A program made the translations under genes and the position numbers. The notes below the pieces were generated by a model, which was given only the letters and a program-made list of their open reading frames with translations, was not told the origin of the DNA and searched no databases. Of a DNA stretch of 64,000 bases, positions 37,379 to 46,487 are shown in pieces. This DNA is from Erythrobacter sp. SCSIO 43205 (GTDB lineage Bacteria > Pseudomonadota > Alphaproteobacteria > Sphingomonadales > Sphingomonadaceae): contig NZ_CP063202.1 of the NCBI RefSeq assembly GCF_019904235.1, positions 1,736,001 to 1,800,000 of the forward strand. The letters are read 5' to 3'. Every line of letters starts with the position of its first letter. Position 1 is the stretch's first letter.

Positions 37379-38766
37379 AACAACTCGTTTCCGGCGTCCT
37401 TTTCGGCGCGGTAAAGCTTCCAGCCCAGCCATGCTGAAACAATCGTCATCCCGGCGGCGACCAGCAATTGCTCGACCACGGGAAGCCCAATTGCGGTAAG
37501 GCCAATCGCAAGCGCTGAGCCCAGCACCATACAAATGCAGTTGACGATATTGTTGACCGCAATCGTGCGGCTCGCCGCGTCTTTCGCGCAATGCGTGGTC
37601 AAAAACGCATAGAGCGGCACGACGAACATCCCGCCCGCTGTCGATACACCCAAAAGCATGAAGGACAAAGGCACGGCAAGCGGCTCGAAAATCCATTCTT
37701 CAATCGGCAAAAGCTCGCCCGCAGCATTGGGCGTCCAAGCCTTTGCCACCAGATAGGCGCCGATCAGAAATCCGCCCATAATCACAACCGCGACCGGGCC
37801 AAAGCGGGCAGACACCTTGCCTTTCAAAAGAGCGTTGATGCCCACCGAGCCAAGCGCAATTCCGAGCGAGAAGATCACCAGGAACAGGCTGGCGACTTCA
37901 GGGGTGGCGAGAAGCTGGTTTTTTGCCAGAGGCGGGAAGAGGATGAAGAGCACTGCCCCCATGGTCCAGAAAAAGCTGATTGCGACAATCGCGAGCCATA
38001 TCTGGCGGTTTTGCTTCACCTCTTTGATCAGACGCGCACTCATCACCACCTGATCGGCGATGGCAACAAAGGGATAGCCAAGCCAGCGCTTCACCCGGCT
38101 TTTGGTGTTTGCCGCGAAAGGTTCGAGCAGCGGAAAGTGCATTTCATAATCGCTAAGCGGAGGGGCATCCGGCACAAAGCGGGCCGAATAATAGCCCATG
38201 AATGCGATGATAATGACCAGCACCAGGGACACTTGCACATCGACGAAACCGGCAAGAATGGTGCCACCAAGGATCGCGATATAGGTGCCTGCCTCGACCA
38301 GTCCGGTGCCCGACAAAACCTCTTCGGGTTTCAATTGCTGAGGCAGGATCGCATATTTGATGGGGCCCAGAAATGCGCTTTGCGTGGAGGCAAGGAAGAG
38401 CACGATCAGCAACAGCGGAATACCGGCCGTGTGCACCTCAACCCCTTGCCACACCATGAAAAGGCCAAGCGCGCCAAGGCTCGCCCAGCCAATTTCGCAC
38501 AGCTTTACAATCCGGATGATTGCCGCTTTATCGCGCGTGTCCGCCAATTGCCCGGCGAGCGCAGAAAACAGGACGAAGGGCGCAACGAAGATAAGCGAGG
38601 CCGCGCCGCTGAAAATGGCTTCCTGACTTTCCGAATTGTAGATCGAATAGACCACGAACAAGACCATCGCAGTCTTGTAGAGATTGTCGTTGAAGGCGTT
38701 GAAGAACTGCGTGACCATCAGCGGCAAGAAGCGCTTCTGGCGCAAGAGATGCGTTGATGTGGTCAT
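37375..38766 (-). CDS. MFS transporter of the lysophospholipid transporter (LplT) type
   Basis: A 463-residue 12-span transporter. LPLMVTQFFNAFNDNLYKTAMV near the N-terminus is the family hallmark; the inner loop LADTRDKAAIIRIVK is the usual MFS loop 2-3 motif. LplT relatives flip lysophospholipids inward for re-acylation by Aas; no acyltransferase is fused or adjacent here, so the substrate remains an inference. ATG 38766 is chosen because it gives the conserved N-terminus; the open frame to 38874 adds an unlikely cysteine-rich basic segment. It diverges from pgsA. Confidence 0.82.
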   Translation of the reverse strand: MTTSTHLLRQKRFLPLMVTQFFNAFNDNLYKTAMVLFVVYSIYNSESQEAIFSGAASLIFVAPFVLFSALAGQLADTRDKAAIIRIVKLCEIGWASLGALGLFMVWQGVEVHTAGIPLLLIVLFLASTQSAFLGPIKYAILPQQLKPEEVLSGTGLVEAGTYIAILGGTILAGFVDVQVSLVLVIIIAFMGYYSARFVPDAPPLSDYEMHFPLLEPFAANTKSRVKRWLGYPFVAIADQVVMSARLIKEVKQNRQIWLAIVAISFFWTMGAVLFILFPPLAKNQLLATPEVASLFLVIFSLGIALGSVGINALLKGKVSARFGPVAVVIMGGFLIGAYLVAKAWTPNAAGELLPIEEWIFEPLAVPLSFMLLGVSTAGGMFVVPLYAFLTTHCAKDAASRTIAVNNIVNCICMVLGSALAIGLTAIGLPVVEQLLVAAGMTIVSAWLGWKLYRAEKDAGNELF

Positions 38767-38923
38767 GCGTTTCTTAGCGTCCCGGCGTCCTCTTCGCTGC
38801 CGCTTATCTAAAGCTTTGGGCTGCACACACAAGGGCACAGGTGTACACCTGTCCATAAGTGAGGCTGTGAACACGCAAACTGTTTTGCTTGACGCATTTC
38901 CTCGCTAAAGGCGGTTTTTAGCC

Positions 38924-39535
38924 ATGTTGACGCTGCCCAACATCTTGACCTTATCGCGCATTTTTGCGGTGCCTTTGTTGGGATTCTTCCTGTGGTGGCC
39001 GGATTGGAAGCTTGGCTATCTTATTGGTTTTGCGCTTTATTGTGTGATTGCGATCACCGATTTCTTCGATGGCTATCTGGCGCGGGCGCAAGGGACTGTG
39101 TCGAAACTGGGGGTTTTTCTTGATCCCATCGCCGACAAAATCATGGTAGCGGCTGTTATCCTGATCCTTACCGCGCAAGGGTATCTTCGCGGGCCTTACG
39201 TCGGCGACCTTCATGTGATCGCAGGCGGCATTATTCTGGTGCGCGAGATCACCGTATCGGGCCTGCGCGAATTTCTGGGCGGGATACAAGTGTCGGTTCC
39301 CGTAACCAAGCTCGCCAAATGGAAAACAACCTTTCAGTTGATTGCTTTGGGCGCATTGATCCTTGGCGGGGCGGTGCATGGGCAGCCATGCCAATCGCTT
39401 GATGCGCCCGATTGCGACACGATTGCCGAAAGCTGGGTGCACGTTGTTGGTTTGGCGAGCCTGTGGCTGGCCGCGGGGCTCACCTGCATCACGGGTTGGG
39501 ATTACCTGCGCGTTGGCCTGAAACACATGGATTAA
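38924..39535 (+). CDS. pgsA: CDP-diacylglycerol-glycerol-3-phosphate 3-phosphatidyltransferase
   Basis: A 203-residue membrane enzyme that commits CDP-diacylglycerol to phosphatidylglycerol and cardiolipin. The signature is complete: DFFDGYLAR, eight residues, then GVFLDPIADK. MLTLPNILTLSRIFAVPL is the typical N-terminus. It is about 20 residues longer than E. coli PgsA, with a loop between the last spans (QPCQSLDAPDCD). With psd, pssA and cdsA, it makes this window rich in phospholipid genes. A terminator-like hairpin follows. Confidence 0.95.
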   Translation: MLTLPNILTLSRIFAVPLLGFFLWWPDWKLGYLIGFALYCVIAITDFFDGYLARAQGTVSKLGVFLDPIADKIMVAAVILILTAQGYLRGPYVGDLHVIAGGIILVREITVSGLREFLGGIQVSVPVTKLAKWKTTFQLIALGALILGGAVHGQPCQSLDAPDCDTIAESWVHVVGLASLWLAAGLTCITGWDYLRVGLKHMD

Positions 39536-39553
39536 GCGCCCCAATCAAGCGCA

Positions 39554-39602
39554 GGGTTCAAGGCCCTGAGAAATCAGGAGCGGCTTGAACCCGTTGCTTT
39601 TT
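39554..39602 (+). terminator. Likely terminator after pgsA
   Basis: The outer stem GGGTTCAAG/CTTGAACCC encloses a second small stem CTGA/TCAG, and is followed by GTTGCTTTTT. It lies 18 bases after the pgsA stop and separates pgsA from the convergent coiled-coil gene. Confidence 0.72.
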
Positions 39603-39633
39603 GGAGCCACCCCGGTTGGGGAACTGTTTTAGT

Positions 39634-41016
39634 CTATCGCCGAACGATCCGCGCGACATTTTGCGCGCCCGAAGTGACCCGTTCATCATCGCTTTTTGCA
39701 GTAGCGGACGCAGTACGGGTCGAACGTTTGGCGCTGGACAGCATGACCGGCACATCGTCCGCCATGCTGCTTCCGCGATAACGATCGAGGCGTTCCTGAA
39801 GACTGGCGACCTTTTCGTGAAGGTCAGTGTTTTCGCGAAGCAATTGATCAGACTTGCTTGCTTCTCGACGCAGGCTGATTGCGTCTTTCTTCGCATCATC
39901 AAGCGCGTTTTCGAGACGCTGAATATCGCCTTCGGCAGCGGCAAGTCGGAAATGCGCTTCTTTTAGCTTGTCGCCATATTCGCGCAGCTGGGTTCGCGCT
40001 GAGGCAAGCTCGCGCTGGGCTTTTTGCTGGTCCTGTGTGGAATTGAGCCCTTGCGCTTTGAGGGTCGCCACCTCATCGCTCAAAAGCTCATTGGAATCGC
40101 GCGCTTCTTCCAAAAGCTTGCGGGTCATCTGGTGGCTCTCGCGCTCTTGGTTCAATCCATCGTTAAGCGAATAGATGCGCGATTCCTGGCTGACTTTAAG
40201 ATCGGAATATTTGTTGCCCAAAACGCGCAATTCTTCGCGCGCGGCCTCGTTGTCCGCTTCCAGATCGGCGATGCGATCCTTCTGGCTTTCAACTTGCGAA
40301 ATTTTTTCAAGCACGCTGCGTTCTTTGCGCGCAAGGGCCTCTGTCACTTCGTCATATTGGGTCTGCAGCTTGGCAGCCTGCATCCGCAGCTCTGTTTCCT
40401 GCTGGAGAAGATTGCTCTGCGCCCGGTCGCGTTCGGCCAGATTGGCGCGCAGGCAAGCGGCATCGACCTCGGCCTTTTCCTTGGCCTCGCGTTGCATCTC
40501 AAGCTCGCGCTTGGTTTCATTCAATGAAGCGGTAGCGGCGCGAAGGCGGTCCTCGATCCGCTCAGCATCGAGCTTGTTGGCGCTCGCCTCGCGCTGGCTC
40601 TTTTCATAGTCAGCGCGGATGCGGGAGACTTCTTCTTTAAGGCGGTTGATTTCGCGCGATGCATTTTGCGCCTTGGCAGCTTCAGCCATGATTTCGCGCG
40701 CTGCATCATCAAGTTGATCGCGCAAGGCATCATTTTCGTGGCGGAGCGACTTGGCCATGCCAGCATCGATTTCGAGCGCGGACATTTCTTCCATCATCTG
40801 ATCGGCATCGCGGCGGGCGTGCTCGACTTGGTTCATCAGCATTTCGAGATTGTCCCGAATGGCTTGCGAACGTTTGGCGCGCGAGGGCTCAGGGGGCGAA
40901 TGCTCGCTTGCAGACGCACTGATGCGCGGCGCTGCGGTTTCGGCACCTTGGAGTGTTTCACTGCTCTTTGCTGGCGCTTTGCCAAGAAGAGATCGGAACT
41001 GGAAAGCGTTGGGCAT
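39634..41016 (-). CDS. Long coiled-coil protein with head-rod-tail layout
   Basis: A 460-residue protein without signal peptide or membrane span. Residues 1-50 form a Pro/Ser/Arg head. Residues about 52-410 are an almost unbroken coiled coil rich in Glu, Arg, Leu, Ala and Gln (for example RRDADQMMEEMSALEID and DGLNQERESHQMTRKLL). Residues about 411-460 are a basic Ser/Thr-rich tail (SSAKRSTRTASATAKSDD). Size and layout resemble intermediate-filament-like proteins such as Caulobacter crescentin, but other cytoskeletal or structural coiled-coil proteins look alike. A TGGTTAA motif (41070-41076), the complement of a CtrA half-site, lies in the promoter region. It diverges from the oxoprolinase operon. 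Confidence 0.75.
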   Translation of the reverse strand: MPNAFQFRSLLGKAPAKSSETLQGAETAAPRISASASEHSPPEPSRAKRSQAIRDNLEMLMNQVEHARRDADQMMEEMSALEIDAGMAKSLRHENDALRDQLDDAAREIMAEAAKAQNASREINRLKEEVSRIRADYEKSQREASANKLDAERIEDRLRAATASLNETKRELEMQREAKEKAEVDAACLRANLAERDRAQSNLLQQETELRMQAAKLQTQYDEVTEALARKERSVLEKISQVESQKDRIADLEADNEAAREELRVLGNKYSDLKVSQESRIYSLNDGLNQERESHQMTRKLLEEARDSNELLSDEVATLKAQGLNSTQDQQKAQRELASARTQLREYGDKLKEAHFRLAAAEGDIQRLENALDDAKKDAISLRREASKSDQLLRENTDLHEKVASLQERLDRYRGSSMADDVPVMLSSAKRSTRTASATAKSDDERVTSGAQNVARIVRR

Positions 41017-41287
41017 GGGTGACCTCGCTGGATTTGCAACTTTTCAACGAGCGGTGCGCCTAGGGGATGTGGTTAACGCACCGCTCACAAAAAGGGTTAC
41101 TCGAAAACTAACGAATGACTTTTAACTTGGGACCTGCGGGCAAGCCCTGAGGATGATTGCTGAGGGACTTTCCGGGGGTCGGTTTGCGGGCATAATCGCG
41201 CGCCTTGTATGGCGCGGGGTTTGACCTTGAGACATCGCCTTGCAAGACAAGGTGCAGGCCTCATCAGAATCGATCAAAGGATCCCTC

Positions 41288-44200
41288 ATGACAGCTTGGC
41301 GCTTTGCGATTGATCGCGGGGGAACCTTTACCGATGTGGTCGCGCTGACGCCTGAGGGTGAGCTTGTGACAGACAAGCTCTTGTCGGAAAATCCGGATCA
41401 TTACGCTGATGCGGCGAGCGAGGCGGTGCGCCGCTTGATGAAGGCTCATGGCGAAGGGCCGATTGCAGAGCTTCGTATCGGAACCACGGTTGCCACTAAC
41501 GCCTTGCTTGAACGCAAGGGGGAGCGTCTGGCGCTCGCGATTACGCGCGGGTTTGGCGATGCCTTGCGAATTGGCACACAGGCGCGCCCTGACATCTTTG
41601 CCCGGCATATCGTCTTGCCAGAGCAATTGCCTGAAACGGTCATTGAGGTCGCAGAGCGCGTGAGCGTTGATGGCGAGATCCTTGAGCCGCTTGATGAAGA
41701 GGCGGCGCGCGCTGATTTGGTAAAGCTGCGCAAAGAGGGCTTCGATGCAATTGCTATCGTCCTCTTGCACGGCTGGAAATATCGCGAGCATGAGGCGCGC
41801 CTTGCCGCGATTGCGCGCGAGCTGGGTTTTTCGCAGGTGAGCGTAAGCCACGAGGTCGCCCCGCTGATCAAACTTGTCCCGCGCGGCGATACGACAGTGG
41901 TGGATGCCTATTTGTCGCCGGTGCTCAAACGCTACACTGACACGCTGCAAGCCGAGCTTCCCCACGCGGATGCTGTACGCTTTATGCAGTCCAATGGCGG
42001 TTTGGCACAGGTGGGCGCATTCCGTGGCAAGGATGCGATCCTCTCCGGGCCTGCAGGAGGCGTTGTTGGCATGGTCGCCGCCTCAGCGCCTCTTGGCCAC
42101 ACCAGGCTCATCGGTTTCGACATGGGCGGGACCAGCACCGATGTGGCCCATTTCGCAGGAGAATATGAACTCACCTCAGACAGCGTCGTCGCCGGGGTCC
42201 GCGTGGCAGCGCCGATGATGCAAATCCACACGGTTGCCGCTGGCGGGGGCTCAATCTGCGAATTTGACGGCGCGCGTTTTCGCGTGGGGCCGCATAGTGC
42301 TGGCGCTGATCCGGGCCCTGCTTGTTATCGCAAGGGCGGGCCGCTTACCGTTACTGATTGCAACCTGTTCTTGGGCCGCATTGATCCTGCCTTCTTCCCC
42401 AGCGTCTTTGGCGCGAATGGCGATGAACCGCTCGACCGCGACGCTGCGCGCATGGCATTGCAGAGGGTGGCAGACGCGCTTCCCGAACCCAAACCGCTCA
42501 ACGAGATCGCTGAAGGCTTCCTCGCCATCGCGGTGGATAATATGGCCAATGCCATCCGCAAGATCTCTGTTGCGCGGGGCCATGACGTCACCGAATATGC
42601 GCTCGCCTGCTTTGGTGGGGCAGGGGGACAGCACGCTTGCAAGGTTGCCGATGAGCTTGGGATGGAGACGGTTCTGGTCCATCCGCTTGCTGGCATACTC
42701 TCGGCTTTCGGTATTGGCTTGGCCCCGGTCAAAGCCATTCGCGAGGTCAGCCTTGTCCAGCCTTTGGAGGAAAGCTTCGAAGGCCCGCTTACCAGGCTTG
42801 AAGAAGAGGCGCGCACGGCTTTGCTCGACCAGGGGATTGCGCAAAGCGCGATTACCATCACCCCGCGCGCCCGGCTGAGGTTTGAGGGAAGCGATTCCAT
42901 GCTCACCGTGGATTGCGGTGAAGTGGCGCAAATGGACGCATCTTTCCGAAAGCTGCATCGCCACCAATTTGGTTACACCGACGAAAAGGCTGCGATCGTC
43001 CTTGAAGCTTTAAGCGTTGAAGCCAGCGGAACCGCGGGCGGCTTGGGAAAGACAAAGGCCGCGCCAGAGCCTGTCGACGCTGGACCTTCGGGTGATTGGC
43101 GCACGGTCGAGCGTGCAGCGCTTTGTGAAGGCGAGATCGTGGCAGGCCCTGCGCTTATCATTGATCCGGGTTCAACCACTGTGGTCGAAGAGGGATGGCA
43201 AGCGGTCATGGCGGCGGATGCGAGCCTTATCCTTACCCGCCACATCCCGCTTGAGCGTGAACAGGCGGTGGGGACGAAGGTCGATCCGGTGCGCCTTGAG
43301 ATATTCAACAACCTGTTCATGGCCATCGCCGAAGAGATGGGCGTGGTGCTACAATCGACCGCGACTTCTGTGAACATCAAGGAACGGCTCGATTTCTCCT
43401 GCGCGCTGTTTGATGCGCAAGGCAGCCTCATTGCCAATGCGCCGCATATCCCGGTGCACCTTGGCAGCATGGGAGACAGCGTCGCGCGCGTGATTGAAGC
43501 GCGCAGTGACAAAAGGGACGGGCGCGGCTTCAGGCGCGGGGATGCCTATGTGCTGAACGATCCTTATCGTGGTGGCACGCATCTGCCCGACATCACCGTG
43601 ATCGTGCCGGTGTTCTATGATGTGGCAAGCAAGGCTCCCGACGCCTTTGTCGCTGCGCGCGGCCACCATGCTGACATTGGCGGTATTGCGCCGGGTTCAA
43701 TGCCTCCTGAAAGTCGCACGATCGAGGAAGAGGGCGTGCTCATCGACAACCTGTTGATGGTGGATGAGGGTGTGTTTCGCGAAGAGGCGGTGCGCGAGGT
43801 ATTGGCCTGTGCCAAGTACCCGGCGCGCAGCCCGACACGCAATATCTCCGACCTTCGCGCAAAACTGGCGGCTTGCACGAGGGGAGCAGAATTGCTGACC
43901 GGGGCGGCGAGCGATCAAGGCGCAGACGTTGTTGCCGCTTACATGGGCCATGTCATCGCCAATGCAGAAGAAAGCGTGCGCCGCCTGCTTGACCGGCTGG
44001 AAGATGGCGCGTTTACAACTCATCTCGACAACGGTGCACAGGTTCAAGTCGCCATTCGCATCGACAAAGAGAGCCGCTCTGCAGTTTTCGACTTTACTGG
44101 TACATCGCAGCAATTGCCGGACAATTTCAACGCGCCCAAGTCCATCACAAGGGCGGCGGCATTGTACGTCCTGCGCACGCTGATCGACGATGCGATCCCG

Positions 44201-44848
44201 ATGAATGACGGGTGCTTGCGGCCAGTCGAGTTGATTGTGCCCGAAGGCTCCATGCTGAACCCTCGTCCCGGTGCAGCCGTTGTCGCTGGCAATGTCGAAA
44301 CGAGCCAGGCGGTCACCGACACGCTTTTTGCGGCAACTGGAAAGCTCGCTCCCTCGCAAGGGACGATGAACAATTTCACCTTCGGCAATGAACGCCATCA
44401 ATATTACGAGACGATTTGCGGCGGGTCTGGCGCAGGGCCCGATCATGATGGGACGAGCGCAGTTCAGACGCATATGACCAATTCGCGTCTTACCGATCCT
44501 GAAATACTGGAGACGCGCCTTCCTGTGCGATTGGACGAGTTTTCGATCCGGCGCGGCTCTGGCGGGAAGGGCGCGCATAAGGGCGGCGACGGGACAGTGC
44601 GGCGCGTCACCTTCCTTGAGGAAATGCGCGCCAATATGCTCGCCAATCGCCGCGCAGTGCCACCGCGCGGGCTTGCCGGGGGAGGCGATGCTGAACCGGG
44701 GCGCAACTGGGTTGAGCGGGTTGATGGCTCTCGCGAAGAGCTTACCGCGACCGACAGCGCCGAGATGGCCGTAAGCGACACTTTCGTTATCTTGACGCCC
44801 GGTGGCGGGGGATACGGCGGCGGATTTGGAGAAGGGACAGCTGAATGA
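41288..44848 (+). CDS. Fused 5-oxoprolinase / hydantoinase A-B protein
   Basis: A 1186-residue ATP-dependent amidohydrolase with HyuA and HyuB parts in one chain, as in eukaryotic 5-oxoprolinase. The HyuA half (about 1-670) has FAIDRGGTFTDVVA at the start, TTVATNALLERKG, and GFDMGGTSTDVAHF. The HyuB half (about 680-1180) contains FSCALFDAQGSLIANAPHIPVHLG and the glycine-rich end GGGGYGGGFG. Relatives open 5-oxoproline to glutamate or hydrolyse hydantoins. The overlapping DUF969/DUF979 membrane genes favour a 5-oxoproline-like substrate. ATG 41288 gives the conserved N-terminus; the frame is open to 41240. Confidence 0.92.
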   Translation: MTAWRFAIDRGGTFTDVVALTPEGELVTDKLLSENPDHYADAASEAVRRLMKAHGEGPIAELRIGTTVATNALLERKGERLALAITRGFGDALRIGTQARPDIFARHIVLPEQLPETVIEVAERVSVDGEILEPLDEEAARADLVKLRKEGFDAIAIVLLHGWKYREHEARLAAIARELGFSQVSVSHEVAPLIKLVPRGDTTVVDAYLSPVLKRYTDTLQAELPHADAVRFMQSNGGLAQVGAFRGKDAILSGPAGGVVGMVAASAPLGHTRLIGFDMGGTSTDVAHFAGEYELTSDSVVAGVRVAAPMMQIHTVAAGGGSICEFDGARFRVGPHSAGADPGPACYRKGGPLTVTDCNLFLGRIDPAFFPSVFGANGDEPLDRDAARMALQRVADALPEPKPLNEIAEGFLAIAVDNMANAIRKISVARGHDVTEYALACFGGAGGQHACKVADELGMETVLVHPLAGILSAFGIGLAPVKAIREVSLVQPLEESFEGPLTRLEEEARTALLDQGIAQSAITITPRARLRFEGSDSMLTVDCGEVAQMDASFRKLHRHQFGYTDEKAAIVLEALSVEASGTAGGLGKTKAAPEPVDAGPSGDWRTVERAALCEGEIVAGPALIIDPGSTTVVEEGWQAVMAADASLILTRHIPLEREQAVGTKVDPVRLEIFNNLFMAIAEEMGVVLQSTATSVNIKERLDFSCALFDAQGSLIANAPHIPVHLGSMGDSVARVIEARSDKRDGRGFRRGDAYVLNDPYRGGTHLPDITVIVPVFYDVASKAPDAFVAARGHHADIGGIAPGSMPPESRTIEEEGVLIDNLLMVDEGVFREEAVREVLACAKYPARSPTRNISDLRAKLAACTRGAELLTGAASDQGADVVAAYMGHVIANAEESVRRLLDRLEDGAFTTHLDNGAQVQVAIRIDKESRSAVFDFTGTSQQLPDNFNAPKSITRAAALYVLRTLIDDAIPMNDGCLRPVELIVPEGSMLNPRPGAAVVAGNVETSQAVTDTLFAATGKLAPSQGTMNNFTFGNERHQYYETICGGSGAGPDHDGTSAVQTHMTNSRLTDPEILETRLPVRLDEFSIRRGSGGKGAHKGGDGTVRRVTFLEEMRANMLANRRAVPPRGLAGGGDAEPGRNWVERVDGSREELTATDSAEMAVSDTFVILTPGGGGYGGGFGEGTAE

Positions 44849-45540
44849 ACTATTGGCCCCTTTTAGGTATCGCTCTGGTCATTTTAGGTTTCGCGCTAAA
44901 GTTCAACCCGCTTCTGGTGGTGGTGAGCGCGGCGCTTGCGACGGGGCTTCTTGCGGGGCTCGATATTGTCGCGGTGGTTGAAGCCTTGGGAAAGGCGTTT
45001 AACGACAACCGCTATATTTCGGTCACATGGATTATCCTGCCGCTGATTGGTCTGCTTGAACGATACGGCCTGCAACAGCGCGCAAGAGCCGTGATCGAAG
45101 GTGTTCGCGGCGCGACGATGGGCAAACTTTTGACGGTCTATTTGCTGTTCCGTCAGGCAACCGCTGCGCTTGGCCTCACCAGCATTGGCGGCCACCCGCA
45201 AACCGTGCGGCCACTGGTCGCTCCAATGGCAGAAGCGGCGGCTGTCAAATCGCATGGGGACTTGCCCGAAGAGGAACGCGAAAAGGTGAAAGCCATGTCG
45301 GCGGCGACTGACAATATCGGCCTGTTCTTTGGCGAAGACATTTTCTTAGCTATCGCCTCTATCCTTCTGATCCAAGGCGTTTTTGAAACTTACGGTTATC
45401 CGCTTACCCCGCTGCAATTATCGGTATGGGCGATCCCCACGGCAATCTGCGCCTTTGTCATTCATGGCTATCGCATCAATGCGTTTGACCGGCGATTGGC
45501 GCGGGTGAGAGCCGCGTCGATAGGGGAGGACGTGGCATGA
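44845..45540 (+). CDS. DUF969 family membrane protein
   Basis: A 231-residue inner-membrane protein with about five spans. WPLLGIALVILGFALKFNPLL opens it and the polar segments RQATAALGLTSIGGHPQTVRPL and MSAATDNIGLFFGEDIFLA are characteristic of DUF969. The family almost always pairs with DUF979 and is proposed to form a transporter; the link to 5-oxoproline is inferred from gene context. It overlaps the oxoprolinase stop by four bases (ATGA) and the DUF979 start in the same way. Confidence 0.88.
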   Translation: MNYWPLLGIALVILGFALKFNPLLVVVSAALATGLLAGLDIVAVVEALGKAFNDNRYISVTWIILPLIGLLERYGLQQRARAVIEGVRGATMGKLLTVYLLFRQATAALGLTSIGGHPQTVRPLVAPMAEAAAVKSHGDLPEEEREKVKAMSAATDNIGLFFGEDIFLAIASILLIQGVFETYGYPLTPLQLSVWAIPTAICAFVIHGYRINAFDRRLARVRAASIGEDVA

Positions 45541-46487
45541 TTTCCTACGAATGGCTTTATATCCTACTCGGCGTGTTTTTCGCTGTGACATCCGCTCTTA
45601 GCTTGCGCTCACAAAACATTGGAAATGCGTGTTTTTGGGGTCTTCTCGCGGTCAGTTTTTTCTTCGGCTCTCACCTTAGCGATCTTGCCAATGGACTCAT
45701 CGTCCTGGGGCTGGTCGCCATCGCAGCACTGGGCGGATTGAGGCGATCTGACCCTGAAACGACCGATCCGGATGCGCGAGAAAGTTTGTCAACATCCCTT
45801 GGTAACAATCTGTTTTTGCCTGCCTTAGTCGTCCCTGTAGTGGCGGTTGCGGGGACGCTGCTCTACAATTTTTCACCGCTAGGCGAGCTTGGCCTGTTTG
45901 CCGAGCGTCAAACCACGCTGATCCTCTTTTGTATTGGCAGTCTGCTCGCTTTGGGCGGCGCGATTGCGTGGCTTAGACCGTCCGTTCTGGCGCCTGCTGA
46001 AGAGGGGCGTAGACTCATCGATTCAATCGGTTGGGCAGCAATCTTACCGCAGATGCTGGCTGCCCTTGGCGCTGTATTCGCGCTTGCCGGAGTGGGGGAG
46101 ATTATAGGCGGGATAGCGGGCGCGGCGATCCCTGAAGGCAGCGTGTTTCTCACCGTGGTCGTCTTTGCGTTGGGCATGGCGCTGTTCACGATGATCATGG
46201 GCAACGCCTTTGCCGCTTTCCCGGTGATGGCTGCGGCAATTGGTATCCCGCTACTGGTTGAAGGGTATGGCGGCAATCCGGCGGTGATCGGTGCGGTCGG
46301 GATGCTCGCGGGCTTCTGCGGAACCTTGCTCACCCCGATGGCGGCCAATTTCAACATCGTGCCAGCCGCGCTACTTGAACTCAAAGACCAGAACGCCGTC
46401 ATTCGACAACAGGTGGGGACCGCTGTGCCGCTGTGGGTGTGCAATGTCGTGATCATCTATGTGGGAGCGTTCGTCCTATGGAAATGA
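45537..46487 (+). CDS. DUF979 family membrane protein
   Basis: A 316-residue inner-membrane protein with nine or ten hydrophobic spans. GNAFAAFPVMAAAIGIPLLV and MLAGFCGTLLTPMAANFNIVPAALLEL are the conserved polar-in-membrane segments of DUF979. It forms a pair with DUF969, overlapping it by four bases, and is probably the larger permease component. The C-terminus ends in a span. Confidence 0.88.
   Translation: MISYEWLYILLGVFFAVTSALSLRSQNIGNACFWGLLAVSFFFGSHLSDLANGLIVLGLVAIAALGGLRRSDPETTDPDARESLSTSLGNNLFLPALVVPVVAVAGTLLYNFSPLGELGLFAERQTTLILFCIGSLLALGGAIAWLRPSVLAPAEEGRRLIDSIGWAAILPQMLAALGAVFALAGVGEIIGGIAGAAIPEGSVFLTVVVFALGMALFTMIMGNAFAAFPVMAAAIGIPLLVEGYGGNPAVIGAVGMLAGFCGTLLTPMAANFNIVPAALLELKDQNAVIRQQVGTAVPLWVCNVVIIYVGAFVLWK

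Noticed and set aside
37591..38757. 388-residue plus-strand open frame opposite the LplT-like transporter
   Set aside because: Its composition is dominated by Arg, His, Glu and Lys, as expected when a membrane-protein gene is read backwards, and no domain is recognisable.
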